The position numbers and the translations under genes are program-made. A DNA stretch of 6,874 nucleotides, from NCBI GenBank assembly GCA_017538005.1, contig JAFYJR010000013.1, positions 1-6,874 on the forward strand, written 5' to 3'. Numbering within the stretch: position 1 is the stretch's first letter; each line of letters starts with the position of its first letter. This DNA comes from Clostridia bacterium. Lineage in GTDB: Bacteria; Bacillota; Clostridia; Oscillospirales; Acutalibacteraceae. This document shows positions 4,478-6,874 of this stretch, in pieces. The notes beneath the pieces are model-generated. The model saw only the letters and a list, made by a program, of their open reading frames with translations, was not told the DNA's origin and did no database searches.

Positions 4478-5864
4478 CATTTATGAGATTGTTTATCCAC
4501 TTGCCTTCCATCGTCAGGTAAATACCTATGGCTGCCTTCACGTAATTGAGCAACTGGATTACAAAATAGATCCAGAACACCGAAAGCGCGGTAAAGTTTA
4601 CGAGCAATGTAGCCGTCGTAACAAGGAACACCCAGACAAAGCCTGCATCCATGATAAATGTGATAATCGTCTTGCCGCCCGAGCGCACCGTGAAGTAGGT
4701 GCTGTTGCAGATGGAGTCCGCAGGCATGGCTATCGAGGCAATCATCATAAGCCTTGTCGCAATATGCTTCACCTCAGCGGTTGTCGAGTAAAGCTCAGGC
4801 ACGAACAGTGACGCGATGACATAGAGCACCGCCGTTACAATGCTCATTCCGAGACTTAAGACAACCAGTTTGTAGGCCGTGTACTTGACTTCCTTCATAT
4901 CTCCGGCACCGAGTTTCTGTCCGACAACGATACCGACTGTCGCACCCATTGACAGGAATATCGTACCGAAGAGGCCCCAGAATGTCTGTGAGATACTGAA
5001 TGCCGCGACGACATCTATTCCCCTGTGAGAATAGCACTGTGTAAGCCTCGTCATACCGGCCGCCCAGATAACCTCATTGAGCATAAGCGGAGTGCCTTTT
5101 ACAATGATACCCCTGATAAGAGTACCGGGTATTTTAAACGATCTGTATGCTTTTGAAGCAAAACTTATAAGACCGGAAGAAGTGTGCGTATGAGTCCAGA
5201 TGATTAAAAACGCGAGTTCAACAAATCTGGCAAATACCGTGGCTATTGCGGCGCCGGCGACCTCAAGACGTGGCGCGCCGAACTTGCCGAAGATAAGTAC
5301 ATAGTCGCCGATCAGGTTTACCAGAACACCCGTCATGCTCGCGGCCATAGGCACCTTGGTCTGGCCTGTCTCACGCAGCGTACTCGCGTACGCCTGCGTC
5401 ATTGCCGCGGGATAAAGTCCCACGAGCATGATGAGCATATACTTCTTTGCCACGGCAAGTGTCTCGGCGCGCAAAGCCGGATCGCCGTCGCCTTTGAGAT
5501 AAAGCCCTATCAGAAACTCGTTCTGCACGGCGTAAAGCCAGCAGAACAGGAATGTCAGTAAAAGTCCTGCGGCAACCTTGAACCTGAAGGCATTGCGCAG
5601 TCCGTCGGGATCGTTATTTCCCGCATACTGCGCGCCGAAAATACCCGCGCCGGAGACAAGTCCGAAAATGGCGAGCATATAGACAAACAGGAACTGGTTC
5701 GCTACCGACACGCCGCTCATGGAAGCCGTACCCAAAGTACCGACCATGAGGTTGTCGAGCATCGACAGGAAGTTTGTTATGAAGTTTTGAATGATTATCG
5801 GTATGGCAAGGCCAAGCACATACTTGTAGAATCCCCTGTCACCGAAATACTTCGACTTCTGCAA
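4461..5864 (-). CDS. MATE family multidrug/metabolite efflux transporter
   Basis: A 467-residue, about 12-helix membrane protein made of two MatE repeats (about 17-170 and 250-420); family members use a Na+ or H+ gradient to export organic cations, drugs or metabolites. Recognisable blocks are IPIIIQNFITNFLSMLDNLMVG (21-42), SGAGIFGAQYAG (71-82), STLRETGQTKVPM (161-173), NLIGDYVLIFG (183-193) and VGQKLGAGD (314-322). The start is TTG (5862-5864): the family's usual N-terminus (K-YxGDxxFYK) begins there, AAAGGA (site 5873-5876) is 8 nt upstream, and no ATG occurs before the first helix. The start lies 3 nt after the stop of the CmpB-family gene, so translation is probably coupled. It is the last gene of the HD-CmpB-MATE operon and ends in the shared terminator. 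Substrate unknown. Confidence 0.92.
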   Translation of the reverse strand: MQKSKYFGDRGFYKYVLGLAIPIIIQNFITNFLSMLDNLMVGTLGTASMSGVSVANQFLFVYMLAIFGLVSGAGIFGAQYAGNNDPDGLRNAFRFKVAAGLLLTFLFCWLYAVQNEFLIGLYLKGDGDPALRAETLAVAKKYMLIMLVGLYPAAMTQAYASTLRETGQTKVPMAASMTGVLVNLIGDYVLIFGKFGAPRLEVAGAAIATVFARFVELAFLIIWTHTHTSSGLISFASKAYRSFKIPGTLIRGIIVKGTPLMLNEVIWAAGMTRLTQCYSHRGIDVVAAFSISQTFWGLFGTIFLSMGATVGIVVGQKLGAGDMKEVKYTAYKLVVLSLGMSIVTAVLYVIASLFVPELYSTTAEVKHIATRLMMIASIAMPADSICNSTYFTVRSGGKTIITFIMDAGFVWVFLVTTATLLVNFTALSVFWIYFVIQLLNYVKAAIGIYLTMEGKWINNLINENAQA

Positions 5865-5867
5865 AAC

Positions 5868-6581
5868 TTATTTCCTTTCAAAAAGTGAAACAGCGTAATT
5901 TTTGAGCAGTTTCATCTTCTCATCGCTGTCACTGAAGCGGCGTACCTTTCGTACAACACCGCTTGTCATCTCTTTAATTTCCTCAGTCTGCTGTACCGTC
6001 GCATCAACTATGCTGCCGACGCTCTCGTCAAACATGTCACGGTAGTGCAAAACGACTTTGTTGAAGTGCTTGAGGTCATTGATTATCGTTGTGAAATCCG
6101 CCGCGAGCAGCATAATAAACGCCAGTGCCAGAACCTCGGTTGCGAGCGGCGGCACATTATCCATAAGGCCTTCGGCAATGGGTTTGATTGCGTAGATAAT
6201 CAAAACACCTGCAAGGCCGAACCCCATACTTGTAAACAGACTGATTCTGCCGTCCAGGTTCAGCGGCCAGCTGCTGTAATCCCACCAACGCGCGTGGAAT
6301 ATCTTTTCAAGTCCCCAGGATGTAGCAAATTCAAGTATCGCGCTTCCTATCATAGAAACCAGAAAGACCTTCCATACCGGTGTCGTTACCCTGTTATCCG
6401 CCGCGACATTTACAAATATCGAAATAATTACCGCGCCGAAACCGTAAATCGGGATTATCGGTCCGTACAGGAATCCCCTGTTCTGCCAGCGTCTGGTTTT
6501 AATGGTGCAGTAAATCGACTCATATACCCAGCCCAAAAAGCTGTATATGAAGAAAAGACAAACATATCTTGAAATTATCAT
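5868..6581 (-). CDS. CmpB-family integral membrane protein ('putative ABC transporter type IV', PF06541)
   Basis: A 237-residue protein with about five hydrophobic segments (roughly 5-24, 38-58, 70-90, 114-135, 146-164) and a hydrophilic, probably cytoplasmic, helical tail from about 168. The signatures FFIYSFLGWVYESIY (10-24), NRGFLYGPIIPIYGFGA (34-50) and WWDYSSWPLNLDGRISL (99-115) identify the CmpB-like family. The family is labelled an ABC transporter, but no ATPase or ABC-type coupling loop is visible and its true function is unknown. The ATG at 6581 has an AGGAG site (6589-6593) at 7 nt, inside the end of the HD gene, and lies 3 nt after that gene's stop. The MATE gene follows after another 3-nt gap. 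The conserved charged and aromatic residues around W99-D101 and N108-R112 probably mark the functional site. Confidence 0.88.
   Translation of the reverse strand: MIISRYVCLFFIYSFLGWVYESIYCTIKTRRWQNRGFLYGPIIPIYGFGAVIISIFVNVAADNRVTTPVWKVFLVSMIGSAILEFATSWGLEKIFHARWWDYSSWPLNLDGRISLFTSMGFGLAGVLIIYAIKPIAEGLMDNVPPLATEVLALAFIMLLAADFTTIINDLKHFNKVVLHYRDMFDESVGSIVDATVQQTEEIKEMTSGVVRKVRRFSDSDEKMKLLKNYAVSLFERK
5873..5876 (-). promoter_or_regulatory. Shine-Dalgarno site supporting the MATE TTG start
   Basis: AGGA, within GAAAGGAAA, lies in the last codons of the CmpB-family gene, 8 nt before the TTG at 5864. It supports a non-ATG start and translational coupling. Confidence 0.7.
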
Positions 6582-6584
6582 CTG

Positions 6585-6874
6585 TTATCTCCTCATGGAT
6601 ATAGTTTCATAAAAAGCGACGCATTTATCCGCCACACAGACAATCAGCCCTTCGCGTGAACGCGGAAATCTGAAGGGATTCAAAGGCCACATATGGCAGT
6701 AAATTATCTGATAGACTTTCTCATCTGCATCAAATATGAATACGGCATTCGCAGCAGCTCTTTTCGCGTGCCGGAAACCGTGCATGCGATGTGAACCATC
6801 GCCTCTCTCATGCCAGTCATAAAGATAAAAGTCATGAAGCATGGCGCCTTTTACCAGTGACTCCATATCCACGG
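6585..6874 (-). CDS. HD-domain phosphohydrolase family protein (5' end outside window)
   Basis: The C-terminal 95 or so residues of an HD-superfamily protein; these metal-dependent enzymes act on nucleotide or other phosphate esters. Counting from a GTG at 6872, the metal-binding HD pair is H13-D14 in AMLHDFYLYDWHE, followed by HGFRH (31-35), IIYCHMWPLNPFRFPRSREG (56-74 region) with H60, and D82 in VADKCVAFYET. Relatives are about 150-170 residues, and the first metal-binding His is not seen, so the GTG is probably internal and about 60-70 residues lie beyond the right edge; the frame is open to 6874. Its stop lies 3 nt before the CmpB-family ATG, and its last codons carry that gene's ribosome site. 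Substrate unknown. Confidence 0.85.
   Translation of the reverse strand, partial: VDMESLVKGAMLHDFYLYDWHERGDGSHRMHGFRHAKRAAANAVFIFDADEKVYQIIYCHMWPLNPFRFPRSREGLIVCVADKCVAFYETISMRR

Noticed and set aside
6045..6572. Plus-strand open frame of 175 codons
   Set aside because: It lies wholly antisense to the CmpB-family gene, whose family signatures are clear; the product is rich in Arg, Cys and Tyr with no recognisable domain, and no ribosome site was noted.

Overview
The window looks like a chromosomal segment of a low- to mid-GC Gram-positive anaerobe of the Clostridia (Lachnospiraceae/Oscillospiraceae type). This rests on protein character (HisZ-dependent short-form HisG, a YerC/YecD TrpR-like regulator, a CmpB-family membrane protein beside an HD hydrolase), strong AGGAGG-type ribosome sites, a TTG start and a tRNA gene that encodes its CCA end. 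The species cannot be read from the sequence. No mobile element, CRISPR array, integrase or long non-coding stretch is present. The content is mostly housekeeping.

Layout, left to right. (1) Positions 1-1367, minus strand: the start of a histidine-biosynthesis operon. A short TrpR-family regulator (yerC/hisR type) is followed with no gap by one long open frame, cut by the left edge, that joins HisZ (regulatory subunit) to HisG (catalytic subunit) of ATP phosphoribosyltransferase. The operon's probable promoter (1403-1431) is overlaid by four 8-bp units in tandem (1389-1420), a likely operator for the regulator. (2) Positions 1442-3176, minus strand: a compact cytoplasmic glycoside hydrolase family 2 enzyme, ending in a terminator that contains its own stop codon. 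(3) Positions 3206-3370: a tRNA-Thr(GGT) gene on the minus strand with its own promoter and hairpin terminator. The best promoter for the GH2 gene lies partly inside that terminator. (4) Positions 3379-4434, plus strand: the only plus-strand gene, a PLP-dependent enzyme resembling CobD (threonine-phosphate decarboxylase), driven by a consensus TTGACA-N17-TATAAT promoter back to back with the tRNA promoter. (5) Positions 4446-4477: a two-way terminator between the convergent CobD-like and MATE genes. (6) Positions 4461-6874, minus strand: a tight three-gene operon transcribed HD-domain hydrolase (cut by the right edge), CmpB-family membrane protein, MATE transporter. Both junctions are exactly 3 nt.

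How the parts work together. The regulator plus HisZG form a self-contained control and entry point to histidine synthesis: HisZG would make phosphoribosyl-ATP under histidine feedback, and the small regulator probably represses its own operon. The HD/CmpB/MATE genes look co-translated and may form a membrane function of unknown substrate. The GH2 enzyme and the CobD-like enzyme are single-gene units with no pathway partners in view. Points most worth checking are the HisZ-HisG fusion, the 8-bp tandem operator array, and the GH2 promoter nested in the tRNA terminator.
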